Positions 6,488-14,168 are shown, numbered from the stretch's first letter. The stretch is 18,097 nucleotides of DNA from an uncultured Phycisphaerae bacterium (GCA_913046275.1 CAJWSE010000006.1:1-18097), one strand, 5' to 3'. Made by a program: numbers and translations. The notes: generated by a model from the sequence alone, not told the origin.

Positions 6488-7394
6488 GATTATCCTCATC
6501 AGGTGAAATTCTACCGATGACGGCAGAATCCTGGCGATTCTCTTCGAACGAACCTACTCGCATCGCAAGCTCCGCAGCTCTGCTTCCTTGACCAGCAGCA
6601 ATCTCAATAATTGGCGCGGGAGGTGAATACACTTCCTCAAGCCAGTTGACGAGTGATTCGAAATCCTTTTCCGCTTCGCTACCTGGAGCAAAATCACAGA
6701 TTGGCTGGCCAAAACTAGCCGCTTCTCGCAGTGTTTCATGGTCTCGAATAACTGTAGGTACAACTTCTGGCGCAAATGACTCTTGCAATCGTTCGAGTAA
6801 TTTTCTCGCCAACGGAGAAGGCCTATGAATTGATGGCAGAATGCGACAAGGTAGTGGCTTGCCTATTCTAGAAATCAATGCATCAACAGTTTTGCGCTGC
6901 CTTCGTGCTCCACGCAATGAAAAATAACCTGTTTCAACAGGTATAATTGCTTCAGACGCGGCACGCAATGCGTTGTACGTTAAAAGCCCAATATTGGGAG
7001 GACAGTCAATGATGCAGCGGTCGAAATCTTCACTCCATAACCGAAGCAAACTTTCAAGACGACGATCTTTATCTGGTAAATCCTGAAGTGCTCCCCCAGG
7101 CGCCTCGATTGCTGTCAGCATCATCGTACTTGGAGCAAGATGAAAACCGCGGGTAATCTCCCAAAGATAATCTTCTTTATTAAGAGACTCATCATGAGGA
7201 GCCACCATCGCATTACCAATGTTTTTTTCTATTTGCTCTTCGGGCACCCCGAGCCCTGCAGCGCAGTGGGCTTGCGGATCCATATCAATAAGTAATGTAC
7301 GAAGCCCTTTGCGGGCGTAAACAGCAGCAAGGTTGATCGAGGTCGTCGTTTTACCGCAGCCGCCTTTTTGGTTAACAATTGCAAATGTACGCAA
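6471..7394 (-). CDS. ParA/Soj-family ATPase (orphan, no ParB)
   Basis: ParA proteins are deviant-Walker ATPases that dimerise on ATP, bind DNA or membrane and position cargo. This 307-residue product has the deviant Walker A KGGCGKTT (residues 10-17, signature Lys10), Walker A' LLIDMDPQ (Asp37) and Walker B IIDCPP (Asp130), followed by the family's PVETGYFSLRG segment. The start is a TTG at 7394, preceded by AGAGGA and giving the classical beginning MRTFAIVNQKGG; a TTG further upstream (7427) has no ribosome site. About 50 residues follow the ATPase core as a Pro/Ala- and acid-rich tail. No ParB or parS-like repeat is seen nearby; instead the stop overlaps the partner gene. It sits 94 bases downstream of aroB. 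Chromosome segregation is therefore not the obvious role; positioning of another complex is possible. Confidence 0.85.
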   Translation of the reverse strand: MRTFAIVNQKGGCGKTTTSINLAAVYARKGLRTLLIDMDPQAHCAAGLGVPEEQIEKNIGNAMVAPHDESLNKEDYLWEITRGFHLAPSTMMLTAIEAPGGALQDLPDKDRRLESLLRLWSEDFDRCIIDCPPNIGLLTYNALRAASEAIIPVETGYFSLRGARRQRKTVDALISRIGKPLPCRILPSIHRPSPLARKLLERLQESFAPEVVPTVIRDHETLREAASFGQPICDFAPGSEAEKDFESLVNWLEEVYSPPAPIIEIAAGQGSRAAELAMRVGSFEENRQDSAVIGRISPDEDNHVTEL

Positions 7395-7488
7395 GGAAAT
7401 CCTCTCTTGGCTCCAAAAAAGAACCAATGTTTCTTTATCGGAAGTGAAGCCCTATTTTCTTTAAATTGAGATTTCTAGCGATGGTGAC

Positions 7489-8598
7489 TCAAGAAATTGC
7501 TGCACCAACAGAAGCCCATGCAAGGGCAATTATACTTTCATCTATCCCTTCGACGATTTCAGCATTTATCCCTATGGGAAGAATAAGAGTAATTTCTCCA
7601 CCCACGGCCTTTTTATCTTTTCGCATGAGTTCGAGCAATGCACTAGCAGGTATCGGAATCGGCAATCGTGTTGGCAGGTCAAATTCTTCGAGTAGTGTAC
7701 GTACTCGATCTACAGAGTGAACACTTGAATAACCTGATGCCTCAGCGCATGACATAGCAGCACATAAACCAATTGCAACTGCTTCACCATGAAAGAGTGA
7801 TAGCTCTCGTAACGGCTCTATCACGTGAGCAAATGTATGGCCAAGATTCAGTAATGCCCTACAACCCATTTCCCGTTCATCTTTTTCGACAACTCGCGCC
7901 TTGATTTTCACACATTGCGTCACAAGTTCAATAAGTGAATCTGTATCCCTTGCAATGAGTTCTGAAATATGAGATTCAATCCAATCAAATAATTCTGGAT
8001 GTCCAAGCAGTGCGTGCTTTACGCATTCGGCAATACCGCAACTAAACTGCCGATTGTCAAGTGTTTGGAGGGTGTCAACATCAGCAACTACCAGTTGAGG
8101 CTGCCAAAAAGCACCTGCGAGATTCTTACCTAAAAATGTGGCTCCGCTAGCTTGGCTCAAAGGCATATTGATTGCTGTTTTGCCGCCAACTGAAGCGTCA
8201 ACCATCGCAAGCAATGTGGTAGGCACTTGAATTAATGGTACTCCACGCATGAATGTAGACGCCGCAAAACCAGCCACATCACCAACAATCCCGCCGCCAA
8301 TTGCAAGAAGCGGAACCTTCCTAGTGCAGTTATTGGCCAACATTTTAGACCAAATCTTCTCCAAAGTATCAATCGTTTTTTTAGACTCCTTAGCTTCAAA
8401 CACAAATACTTCACTGGGCTTTTGCAATGATTCCCTACAGGCAGATGCATGCGTCTGTTCAACAGCTGAGTCAGCCACACAAAAATAACGTTCGGCAGGC
8501 GCATCAGACTCTAAATAGCGACTCATATTGTGAATAAGCCCACTTCCAATCATGATTGGGTAAGAACGAGCGTCAAGCTGGACAATAATTGTGTTCAT
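7489..8598 (-). CDS. aroB: 3-dehydroquinate synthase
   Basis: AroB converts DAHP to 3-dehydroquinate with NAD+ and zinc, the second step of the shikimate pathway, in the cytoplasm. The 369-residue length is normal. Seen motifs: GGGIVGDVAGF (101-111) for NAD binding, VPTTLLAMVDASVGGKTAIN, and the zinc ligands Glu191 (AECVKH), His254 (NLGHTFAH) and His270 (FHGEAVAIG). The ATG at 8598 overlaps the stop of the upstream gene as TAATG, so translation is coupled to an unrelated membrane protein. Another shikimate enzyme, class II DAHP synthase, appears at the right edge of the window, but in a segment that is probably chimeric, so no cluster should be inferred. Confidence 0.95.
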   Translation of the reverse strand: MNTIIVQLDARSYPIMIGSGLIHNMSRYLESDAPAERYFCVADSAVEQTHASACRESLQKPSEVFVFEAKESKKTIDTLEKIWSKMLANNCTRKVPLLAIGGGIVGDVAGFAASTFMRGVPLIQVPTTLLAMVDASVGGKTAINMPLSQASGATFLGKNLAGAFWQPQLVVADVDTLQTLDNRQFSCGIAECVKHALLGHPELFDWIESHISELIARDTDSLIELVTQCVKIKARVVEKDEREMGCRALLNLGHTFAHVIEPLRELSLFHGEAVAIGLCAAMSCAEASGYSSVHSVDRVRTLLEEFDLPTRLPIPIPASALLELMRKDKKAVGGEITLILPIGINAEIVEGIDESIIALAWASVGAAIS

Positions 8599-9341
8599 TA
8601 ATCTTTTTGAGCATCTTCAAACAGCCTAGCAAGAGCCTCTGATGGTTCATTAGGCAAGGTTGTTGAAGAAACTTCTAGTGCGTCGACAACTTTCTGTGTT
8701 TGAATCATCGGTCGACGAGTGCTTCTCATTTCATTCTTTCCTCGTTTTGTGAAGAAAAACAGTACAAATACAGTAAGCAAAACAGCTAGCAATAGATAAA
8801 AGACCTTTGGCATTGAAGCAACTGCACTTATCGGTTGAACGAAAGCTTTGGTCGTCACAAACATAGGGTACACTCGAACTTGACTGTCACGCCCTTTAAT
8901 CCGCATAGTTTTGTAGAACAATGCTGGAGCTTGAACGCGTTGGTTGCGCTGAAACCGTCCGTCTCCAACGACATAAAGCCCTAAAAGCTGCCCTCCATCA
9001 CGCCGAATAAACAACTCCTGAACGCCCTCCCATGGAGTAGTAAGCGGTTCGACAAGCTCGACAGAACCCTCAATGCCAAACATTTGACCGCGATATCCTG
9101 AGGGCTCTTCCTCTATATCCTCCAAGGAAACAGGTTGCCTCAAGCCACGAATAGCCTGATTATTATCGACATGTTTTACTAGACGCGAAAAGCCCTCGCC
9201 AAGGGTCTCGGGCCCATCAACAATGGTGCTTAGCAGCTCTTGGTTAATCTCATCGAAATAAACTACTCCAGTAGGTTTTTGAGTATCCTGAAAACCTCCA
9301 TAAAGAGCGCATAATAAGGTTAGCATTGTTTGAACTTGCAT
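8598..9341 (-). CDS. Hypothetical single-pass membrane protein coupled to aroB
   Basis: A 247-residue protein of no family I recognise. It has a short hydrophobic N-terminus (residues 5-17, LTLLCALYGGF) that may be a weak signal peptide, a mainly beta-rich domain of about 160 residues (containing GVQELFIRRDGGQLLGLYVVGDG and a TMRIKGRDSQVRVYPMFVT strand pair), one clear transmembrane helix at about 180-198, a basic stop-transfer segment TKRGKNEMRSTRR and a short acidic cytoplasmic tail. Topology should be periplasmic domain, helix, cytoplasmic tail. Its TAA overlaps the aroB ATG. The start at 9341 faces the tRNA-Glu gene, so its promoter must lie in the roughly 57-base gap. An envelope role is likely; nothing links it to aromatic synthesis beyond the overlap. 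Confidence 0.65.
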   Translation of the reverse strand: MQVQTMLTLLCALYGGFQDTQKPTGVVYFDEINQELLSTIVDGPETLGEGFSRLVKHVDNNQAIRGLRQPVSLEDIEEEPSGYRGQMFGIEGSVELVEPLTTPWEGVQELFIRRDGGQLLGLYVVGDGRFQRNQRVQAPALFYKTMRIKGRDSQVRVYPMFVTTKAFVQPISAVASMPKVFYLLLAVLLTVFVLFFFTKRGKNEMRSTRRPMIQTQKVVDALEVSSTTLPNEPSEALARLFEDAQKD

Positions 9342-9380
9342 TTTTACTCTATAAGCGTAGCATCATACTCGCTTGTGCGG

Positions 9381-9386
9381 TATCAT
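9381..9386 (+). promoter_or_regulatory. Candidate -10 box for tRNA-Glu
   Basis: TATCAT (one mismatch to TATAAT) lies 12 bases before the mature tRNA 5' end, a suitable place for a -10. The matching -35 position is poor (TAGCAT at 9358-9363), so the call is tentative. Confidence 0.3.
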
Positions 9387-9398
9387 TCGTCGCCTCAA

Positions 9399-9472
9399 GG
9401 TCCCATCGTCTAGTCAGGTCAGGACACCAGGTTTTCATCCTGGGAACAGGGGTTCGAATCCCCTTGGGATCA
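9399..9472 (+). tRNA. tRNA-Glu (anticodon TTC)
   Basis: A full cloverleaf can be drawn. Acceptor arms are GGTCCCA (9399-9405) and TGGGATC (9465-9471) with one G-T pair, followed by discriminator A at 9472. The anticodon stem is CCAGG/CCTGG around loop TTTTCAT with anticodon TTC (9434-9436). The T arm is AGGGG-TTCGAAT-CCCCT (9448-9464). The 3' CCA is not encoded. UUC reads GAA and GAG, so this is glutamate. It lies 21 bases upstream of the deacylase gene on the same strand, which may be expressed by read-through from the tRNA promoter. Confidence 0.97.
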
Positions 9473-9493
9473 TTTAGACGGAGGTTTCTACTC

Positions 9494-10126
9494 ATGCTAC
9501 AACTCGTACCAATCGTGCTAGTAACAATTGCAGGGGATTTTCAACCTATCAATTATGAAGCAGCAACAATACTCTCCTTCTCACAACAAATAGATCCTGT
9601 AACTTCAGATGAATCCGATACTGAAGAAGCCCAACACTTTACTCCGACTTCAACATGGGGCATCAAGGATTCTTGGCGCTGGAATATTCAATACGGATAT
9701 GCAAAAGATGTTAAGCATTCTGAAAATACGCTTTCAACATTTGGTGTTGAATTTGAGTATTTTCTCGAAGATGACTTGAGCCTAGACCTTGGTCTGCTTG
9801 GAATGGATGTTGACCAGGCAGGCCCAAATGCTAATGGACTTAACTTCACATTATTACTACGTTGGCATTGCATAAAAAAAGATTCTTGGTCTATATTTCT
9901 AGAAGGTGGCGCAGGCTTGCTCCGCACTTCAAACCATGTTCCTACGGGGGGGTCGAGTTTCAATTTCACACCTCAAGCTGGCGTTGGCTTGACTTTCGAT
10001 ATAGGTAATAATAATCGATGGTTAATCGGTACAAAATGGCATCATATTTCAAATGCAAATACATACGACACGAATCCTGGTCGTGACAGCATAATGATTT
10101 GGACAGGAATTTCCTTCCCCTTCTAA
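9494..10126 (+). CDS. Acyloxyacyl hydrolase / PagL-like lipid A deacylase
   Basis: PagL-type enzymes are outer-membrane beta-barrels that remove the 3-O-linked acyl chain of lipid A using a His-Ser pair. The 210-residue product has a signal-like start (MLQLVPIVLVTIAGDF), repeated amphipathic strands (for example GVEFEYFLEDDLSLDLGLLG) and the diagnostic C-terminal block KWHHISNAN with His184 and Ser186, then NPGRDS, ending in an aromatic barrel strand (WTGISFPF). In Pseudomonas PagL the acid of the triad lies 14 residues after the histidine; Asp198 is found here at that spacing in place of Glu. The ATG at 9494 is preceded by GGAGG with 9-base spacing, which excludes a longer reading through the tRNA. 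If correct, the host makes lipopolysaccharide-like lipid A. The true substrate is not shown. Confidence 0.82.
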   Translation: MLQLVPIVLVTIAGDFQPINYEAATILSFSQQIDPVTSDESDTEEAQHFTPTSTWGIKDSWRWNIQYGYAKDVKHSENTLSTFGVEFEYFLEDDLSLDLGLLGMDVDQAGPNANGLNFTLLLRWHCIKKDSWSIFLEGGAGLLRTSNHVPTGGSSFNFTPQAGVGLTFDIGNNNRWLIGTKWHHISNANTYDTNPGRDSIMIWTGISFPF

Positions 10127-10136
10127 TTTTCAAAGG

Positions 10137-11393
10137 TCAATCGCTAAATTCTGCGAAAGCAAGCGAAACGTTATGGCCACCAAAACCAAATGAATTGTTT
10201 AGCGCAACTTTAATATTGCGTTCTTGAGCTTCATTTGCAACAAAGTTCAAATCAAACCCATCATCTGGATTATCCAAGTTAATTGTTGGCGGCATAACAC
10301 ATTCGCCAATAGCCTTCACCACAGCGATTGATTCCATCCCACCGGCTGCACCGAGCGTATGTCCGGTACACGATTTCGTTGAACTCATTGCAAGTTTGTA
10401 TGCGTAATCACCAAAGAGCTCTTTCACTGCAGCAACCTCGGCAGCATCGCCGAGAGGAGTCGACGTCCCATGCGCATTAATATAGTCGACATCAGTTGGC
10501 GCAATGCCTGCGTGCATTAGGGCAGCTTCCATTGCTCTACGCGCACCTGTGCCTGCAGAATCTGGAGCTGCAATATGGCCAGCATCACCCGTAATCCCAA
10601 AACCAATGATTTCTGCCAGTATGTTTGCACCTCTTGCTTTTGCATGTCCTAGTTCTTCAACGGCGAGAACAGCGGCGCCCTCAGCAAGTACAAAACCATC
10701 TCTGTCTCGATCAAACGGACGTGATGCGAGTGCTGGTTCGTGATTAAGAGTAGAAAGCGCCTTCATCGCAGAGAATGAACTAACACAAACAGGTGATACC
10801 GCCCCTTCAGCACCGCCAGCAAGTAAAAAGTCGGCCTGGTTTGTCGCGATAAACATATATGCCTCTGCGAGAGCGTGCCCACCAGTTGCACAAGCAGTTG
10901 CAGGTGAAGAATTTACACCACGCAAGTTAAATCGAATTGAAACATTGCCAGCAGCGGCGTTAACCATCAGTTTAGGAACAGTAAATGGGCTCAAACGACG
11001 TGGACCCTTTTCACGAAGCACGCCGGCAAAATGTTCAATAGTTTGAATCCCGCCAACCCCTGAGCCAAGCACTACACCCCGGCGATAGGCATCACCTACT
11101 TCCCAATCCAAGCCACAATCTTCCATTGCTTCAATAGCAGCCCAAATACCTAGTTGCGCAAAGCGGTCTGTTTTCTTTATTTCACCTCGGTCAAGCTTCT
11201 CGGTAGGATCCCAACCTCTAACTTCACCTGCAATTTGAGTAATCCAGCGTTCATCTTGTTCAAAAGCCGTAATAGGGCCAACCCCAGAACGTCCATTGAG
11301 AAGACCACTCCAGGTTGATTCGACGTCGTGTCCTAAATTGGAAATTGCACCGAGACCGGTGATTACTACTCGGCGTTGATTTGCTAAGGTCAC
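10137..11393 (-). CDS. fabF: 3-oxoacyl-ACP synthase II
   Basis: FabF elongates acyl-ACP by decarboxylative condensation with malonyl-ACP in type II fatty acid synthesis. The 418-residue protein has the thiolase-fold signature with catalytic Cys168 (TACATGG), His308 (HGTSTPLGD), Lys340 and His345 (SSTKSCTGHTLGAAGG), and the final NNSFGFGGHN glycine loop. FabF rather than FabB is favoured by length and by linkage to acpP. It starts with GTG at 11393, 18 bases after the acpP stop, with only a weak ACGG upstream, so translation may depend on coupling to acpP. It is the last gene of the operon and faces the deacylase gene with 10 bases between stops and no visible terminator. Confidence 0.95.
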   Translation of the reverse strand: MTLANQRRVVITGLGAISNLGHDVESTWSGLLNGRSGVGPITAFEQDERWITQIAGEVRGWDPTEKLDRGEIKKTDRFAQLGIWAAIEAMEDCGLDWEVGDAYRRGVVLGSGVGGIQTIEHFAGVLREKGPRRLSPFTVPKLMVNAAAGNVSIRFNLRGVNSSPATACATGGHALAEAYMFIATNQADFLLAGGAEGAVSPVCVSSFSAMKALSTLNHEPALASRPFDRDRDGFVLAEGAAVLAVEELGHAKARGANILAEIIGFGITGDAGHIAAPDSAGTGARRAMEAALMHAGIAPTDVDYINAHGTSTPLGDAAEVAAVKELFGDYAYKLAMSSTKSCTGHTLGAAGGMESIAVVKAIGECVMPPTINLDNPDDGFDLNFVANEAQERNIKVALNNSFGFGGHNVSLAFAEFSD

Positions 11394-11411
11394 TGAAAAG
11401 CCGTTCGCACT

Positions 11412-11660
11412 TTATTCCGCTTCAGTAGCATCAACAATAAAGTCAATCGCGTTACCGACAGTTTGAATTTGCTCTGCCTTGTCATCCGGAATAGATGTTG
11501 AGAAAGCGTCTTCAAGTTCCATGACAAGTTCAACCGTGTCAAGGCTGTCTGCATTCAAGTCGTTTGCAAAGCTTGACGCTACTGTGACTTCGTTTTTATC
11601 TACACCTAATTGACTTGATACAATATCAATTACTTTTGATTCAATTTCTGCTTTAGTCAT
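11412..11660 (-). CDS. acpP: Acyl carrier protein
   Basis: AcpP carries growing acyl chains on a 4'-phosphopantetheine arm. The 82-residue, strongly acidic four-helix protein has the conserved [13 protein letters not shown] segment with the attachment Ser39. The start at 11660 is fixed by AAGGAG at 11670-11675, nine bases upstream, the best ribosome site in the window, as expected for a very abundant protein; an in-frame upstream codon at 11684 would add eight residues over that site and is rejected. It lies between fabG and fabF in the usual order. The 93-base gap to fabG contains a perfect TATAAT, so acpP may have its own promoter. Confidence 0.96.
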   Translation of the reverse strand: MTKAEIESKVIDIVSSQLGVDKNEVTVASSFANDLNADSLDTVELVMELEDAFSTSIPDDKAEQIQTVGNAIDFIVDATEAE

Positions 11661-11669
11661 CGTAATAAA

Positions 11670-11675
11670 CTCCTT
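11670..11675 (-). promoter_or_regulatory. Strong Shine-Dalgarno of acpP
   Basis: AAGGAG nine bases before the ATG at 11660. It decides the acpP start. Confidence 0.8.
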
Positions 11676-11703
11676 AAAAACCACTTCTTAGGTGGGCAAT
11701 TGA

Positions 11704-11709
11704 ATTATA
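11704..11709 (-). promoter_or_regulatory. Candidate -10 of an internal acpP promoter
   Basis: A perfect TATAAT on the - strand lies 44 bases upstream of the acpP ATG in the fabG-acpP gap. No good -35 is found at 16-18 bp (GGGCAT at 17), so the promoter would be weak or activator-dependent. Confidence 0.35.
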
Positions 11710-11753
11710 TCGGGTATCGGGTTGGCATGCCCTTGAATAATAAAAACTAACTA

Positions 11754-12509
11754 TTAGCAAGTTAGACCCCCATCTACAACGAGAACCTGTCCAGTCAAGT
11801 ATCCAGCGCCATCAGAAGCCAAAAAAGAAACGGTTGAAGCAATTTCCTCTGGCTGCCCATATCTTCGCAATGGAACGGTTTTTTCAACACCTTTACGGAT
11901 TTCCTCTCCAAGAACAGCTGTCATATCTGTTTCGATGAAGCCTGGAGCAATCGCATTGGCTGTAATGCCCTTGGCGCCAAACTCTTTTGCAATTGTTTTA
12001 GTCAATCCTACAAGGCCCGCCTTGGCAGCAGCATAGTTTGCCTGCCCGGCATTACCGCTAATCCCAGTAACCGAAGTAATATTGATAATGCGACCGAAGC
12101 GACCCCTCATCATTGGCCTAGCTGCAGCTTTGCAACCAGCAAATACAGACCTGAGATTGACATTAATAACATCATCAAAATCCTCAAGTGACATTCGCAA
12201 CATTAAATTATCTTTTGTCATCCCGGCATTATTCACGAGTACATCAAGACGGCCGTATTGATCTGCTATTGCTTCAATCGTCGCAATATATGATTCGCTG
12301 TCAGCCAAATTGCAAACGTAGGTACTGGCAGTACCGCCTTTCGCTTCGATTTCTTGTTGCACCTCTTGCAATGCACCTTCATTTCGACCAACAAGGGCGA
12401 CAAGAAAACCATCACGTGCTAACTTGGTTGATATCGATTTGCCTATGCCACGGTTCGCACCTGTAACGATAGCGACGCGAGTATCTACTTTATTCTTTTC
12501 GTTAGAAAT
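11754..12509 (-). CDS. fabG: 3-oxoacyl-ACP reductase, probable AUU start
   Basis: FabG is the NADPH-dependent short-chain reductase that reduces 3-ketoacyl-ACP. The glycine motif TGANRGIG (residues 16-23), NNAG, and the catalytic Ser146, Tyr159 and Lys163 (SVTG...YAAAK, spacing 13 and 4 as in E. coli FabG) are present. The coding frame extends upstream to a TGA at 12515-12513 without any ATG, GTG, TTG or CTG before the glycine motif. The only start-like codon is ATT at 12509, with GGAG eight bases upstream, giving 251 residues and MSNEKNKVDTRVAIVTG, a normal FabG length. An ATG at 12530 is in frame but separated by that TGA (MKTGV-stop) and has no ribosome site. Alternatives are a sequencing error or a broken start. 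The TTG at 12371 would delete the cofactor site and is rejected. Confidence 0.88.
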   Translation of the reverse strand: MSNEKNKVDTRVAIVTGANRGIGKSISTKLARDGFLVALVGRNEGALQEVQQEIEAKGGTASTYVCNLADSESYIATIEAIADQYGRLDVLVNNAGMTKDNLMLRMSLEDFDDVINVNLRSVFAGCKAAARPMMRGRFGRIINITSVTGISGNAGQANYAAAKAGLVGLTKTIAKEFGAKGITANAIAPGFIETDMTAVLGEEIRKGVEKTVPLRRYGQPEEIASTVSFLASDGAGYLTGQVLVVDGGLTC

Positions 12510-12517
12510 GGGTCAGA

Positions 12518-12521
12518 CTCC
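12518..12521 (-). promoter_or_regulatory. Shine-Dalgarno deciding the fabG ATT start
   Basis: GGAG on the - strand, exactly eight bases before the ATT at 12509-12507. No comparable site precedes the ATG at 12530. Confidence 0.5.
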
Positions 12522-12535
12522 AGTTTTCATTTGAA

Positions 12536-13264
12536 TTATCGACCAATGGGGCCACCAGGCCTGCCTGGACCACCTGGGGCACTAGGCTCGCTGCTTCCAC
12601 CATTGTTATTACCTGAACTCGTCAAATCACCTGCAAGTGTATAAGAAGTTTCTTCGTCAGGTTGCTGAGCGATTTCTGCTTGCTTATCCCGCAACTCAAA
12701 ATAATTTGTTACCCAATTGCCGCTGAGATGGTGGACAAGATTTGGGGGTGTCGCAACAGCAGAAAATGATGTTGAATTTCCGCTAACGTCATAAAACCAC
12801 ATTTGAACCTGATAGTCCATGCCTACTTCATACACAGCTAAGGCGCATTTTCTACCTTCGGGGCTTTCACCAGTCTTTAAGACGAGCAACGAAACATTTT
12901 CCATTGATTCTTCAAGTCCAGACTTAATCATTGCACCAAGTTCCATCTGGTCTTCAAATGCAAGCATACTTTGTAATTTGCTTTGATCTGAGTTCAGCAT
13001 CGCATCGAAAAATTGCAAAAGAGCAATCCGTTCTTTTTCAGATCGAGGCGCTTCATTTTCTGCTAGGTATACTCGGTCATCAATTGATAGCGATGATGCA
13101 ATTTTATCCACTGGACGCGTTTTTGGCTTGGGTGCAGTGGCCGGGCGTTGTTTTACTACTGGCTCATCAATTTTCTTTTCACTCTCACCCCCACCGCAGC
13201 CAATTGCAGCAAAGGCAAGAAAAGAACAAGAGAAGAGCGCGATTCGTTTATTTTGGTTCATCAT
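12536..13264 (-). CDS. Putative lipoprotein embedded in the fatty-acid operon
   Basis: A 242-residue protein with a type II signal peptide: two methionines (MMNQNKR), a hydrophobic core, and lipobox AIGC with Cys23 followed by GGGESEKK. A Pro/Lys-rich linker (about 30-52) leads to a helical and beta domain (SIDDRVYLAENEA, LLQFFDAMLNSDQSKLQSML, VQMWFYDVSG) and a low-complexity tail rich in Gly, Pro and Ser (about 218-242). I do not recognise the family; the 'KLQSMLAF' plus later strands resemble NTF2-like or SnoaL-type folds only vaguely. The gene overlaps the end of fabD by 17 bases and ends 5 bases before the ATG that precedes fabG, so it is an integral part of the operon. AAAGG lies nine bases upstream of the start. 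Periplasmic, membrane-anchored; role unknown. Confidence 0.7.
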   Translation of the reverse strand: MMNQNKRIALFSCSFLAFAAIGCGGGESEKKIDEPVVKQRPATAPKPKTRPVDKIASSLSIDDRVYLAENEAPRSEKERIALLQFFDAMLNSDQSKLQSMLAFEDQMELGAMIKSGLEESMENVSLLVLKTGESPEGRKCALAVYEVGMDYQVQMWFYDVSGNSTSFSAVATPPNLVHHLSGNWVTNYFELRDKQAEIAQQPDEETSYTLAGDLTSSGNNNGGSSEPSAPGGPGRPGGPIGR

Positions 13265-14168
13265 GGGACTGTACCTTTACATCTCGATTTATACGTCGCA
13301 TAAGCCCTCTAAGCACAGAACTCGGAGCCAACTCATGCCACGAATGCTCATCATACATCGTTGACATTGCTGCGCAAGATTGAGACCAACGAACTGAGCC
13401 GGTTATTTGATCTACAAGGCACTCCTTGAGTGTTTCTGGGACATGCAACTTGGCAGTAACATTCGACCATACATCAATGACGGGCCGCTTTAGCTCTACT
13501 TTTTCAAGTGCCTCTCGCATTCCTTCAGCCGCACTCGCCATAAATGGCGAGTGAAATGCACCGGCTACTGAAAGTAGCGTTGCCCGCACACCTTTACTCT
13601 CAGCAAGTTCTGCGACACGCGCACAAGATGTAACTGAGCCGCTGAGTACAGTTTGCCCAGGAGCATTAAAGTTTGCTGCGACAAGAATTTCACCTTCCTC
13701 AACAGCTTCTTGACAAAATTCCAATGCAACATCATCGTTACCTGTCACAGCGATCATTGTGCTGGCTTGTGATTCTGCAGCCGCTTGCATGAGTTCACCT
13801 CGTTTTGCAACAAGCCGCAATCCATCAGCAAATGAAAAGACACCAGCCAAATGCAGTGCTGTGTATTCACCAAGCGACAATCCCGCAGTTGCAACTAGAT
13901 TGCCGCTGAGACCTTGTTCTAAAAGACCATGCCATGAGGCGACTGCACAAGTGTAAATAGCTGGCTGACTAATATTCGTTTGATTAATTTCACCATTTGG
14001 GTCATGGAAACAAATTTGGCTTAAAGGCAAGCCTAAGGAATCACCAAGCACTTCATCTGCATGATCAAATATTGCTTTTGCTGCCGGGGAAATATCATTC
14101 CACGCCTTGCCCATTCCCACTTTTTGCGCCCCCTGCCCGGGACACATTGCAATTAGTCCTTCGCACAT
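13248..14168 (-). CDS. fabD: Malonyl-CoA:ACP transacylase
   Basis: FabD transfers malonyl groups from CoA to ACP. The 306-residue product starts MCEGLIAMCPGQGAQKVGMG, with the oxyanion-loop GQGAQ; the nucleophile is Ser98 in GLSLGEYTAL, with Arg123 (AKRGELM) for the malonyl carboxylate and His206 (GAFHSPFM). The usual His before the serine elbow (GHSLGE) is Leu here, which is seen in some lineages and should not remove activity. The ATG at 14168 is one base after the fabH stop and has GGAG eight bases upstream; a longer reading starting at 14219 inside fabH is rejected. The lipoprotein gene overlaps the fabD end. Confidence 0.94.
   Translation of the reverse strand: MCEGLIAMCPGQGAQKVGMGKAWNDISPAAKAIFDHADEVLGDSLGLPLSQICFHDPNGEINQTNISQPAIYTCAVASWHGLLEQGLSGNLVATAGLSLGEYTALHLAGVFSFADGLRLVAKRGELMQAAAESQASTMIAVTGNDDVALEFCQEAVEEGEILVAANFNAPGQTVLSGSVTSCARVAELAESKGVRATLLSVAGAFHSPFMASAAEGMREALEKVELKRPVIDVWSNVTAKLHVPETLKECLVDQITGSVRWSQSCAAMSTMYDEHSWHELAPSSVLRGLMRRINRDVKVQSHDEPK

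Noticed and set aside
7395..7488. parS-like or riboswitch element between aroB and the ParA gene
   Set aside because: I looked for inverted repeats and conserved switch cores and saw none; only the ribosome site near 7400 is clear.
9326..9493. N-terminal extension of the deacylase gene through the tRNA
   Set aside because: The 56 extra codons read through the tRNA-Glu gene. The ATG at 9494 has a GGAGG site and starts a signal-like sequence.
11754..12371. fabG starting at TTG 12371
   Set aside because: It would remove the TGANRGIG cofactor motif, which is present in frame upstream.
12513..12515. TGA recoded as tryptophan or selenocysteine in fabG
   Set aside because: Several genes here (mraZ, plsX, fabF, parA, DUF2752) end in TGA with normal-length products, so the code is standard. 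No selenocysteine insertion element or functional need is apparent.
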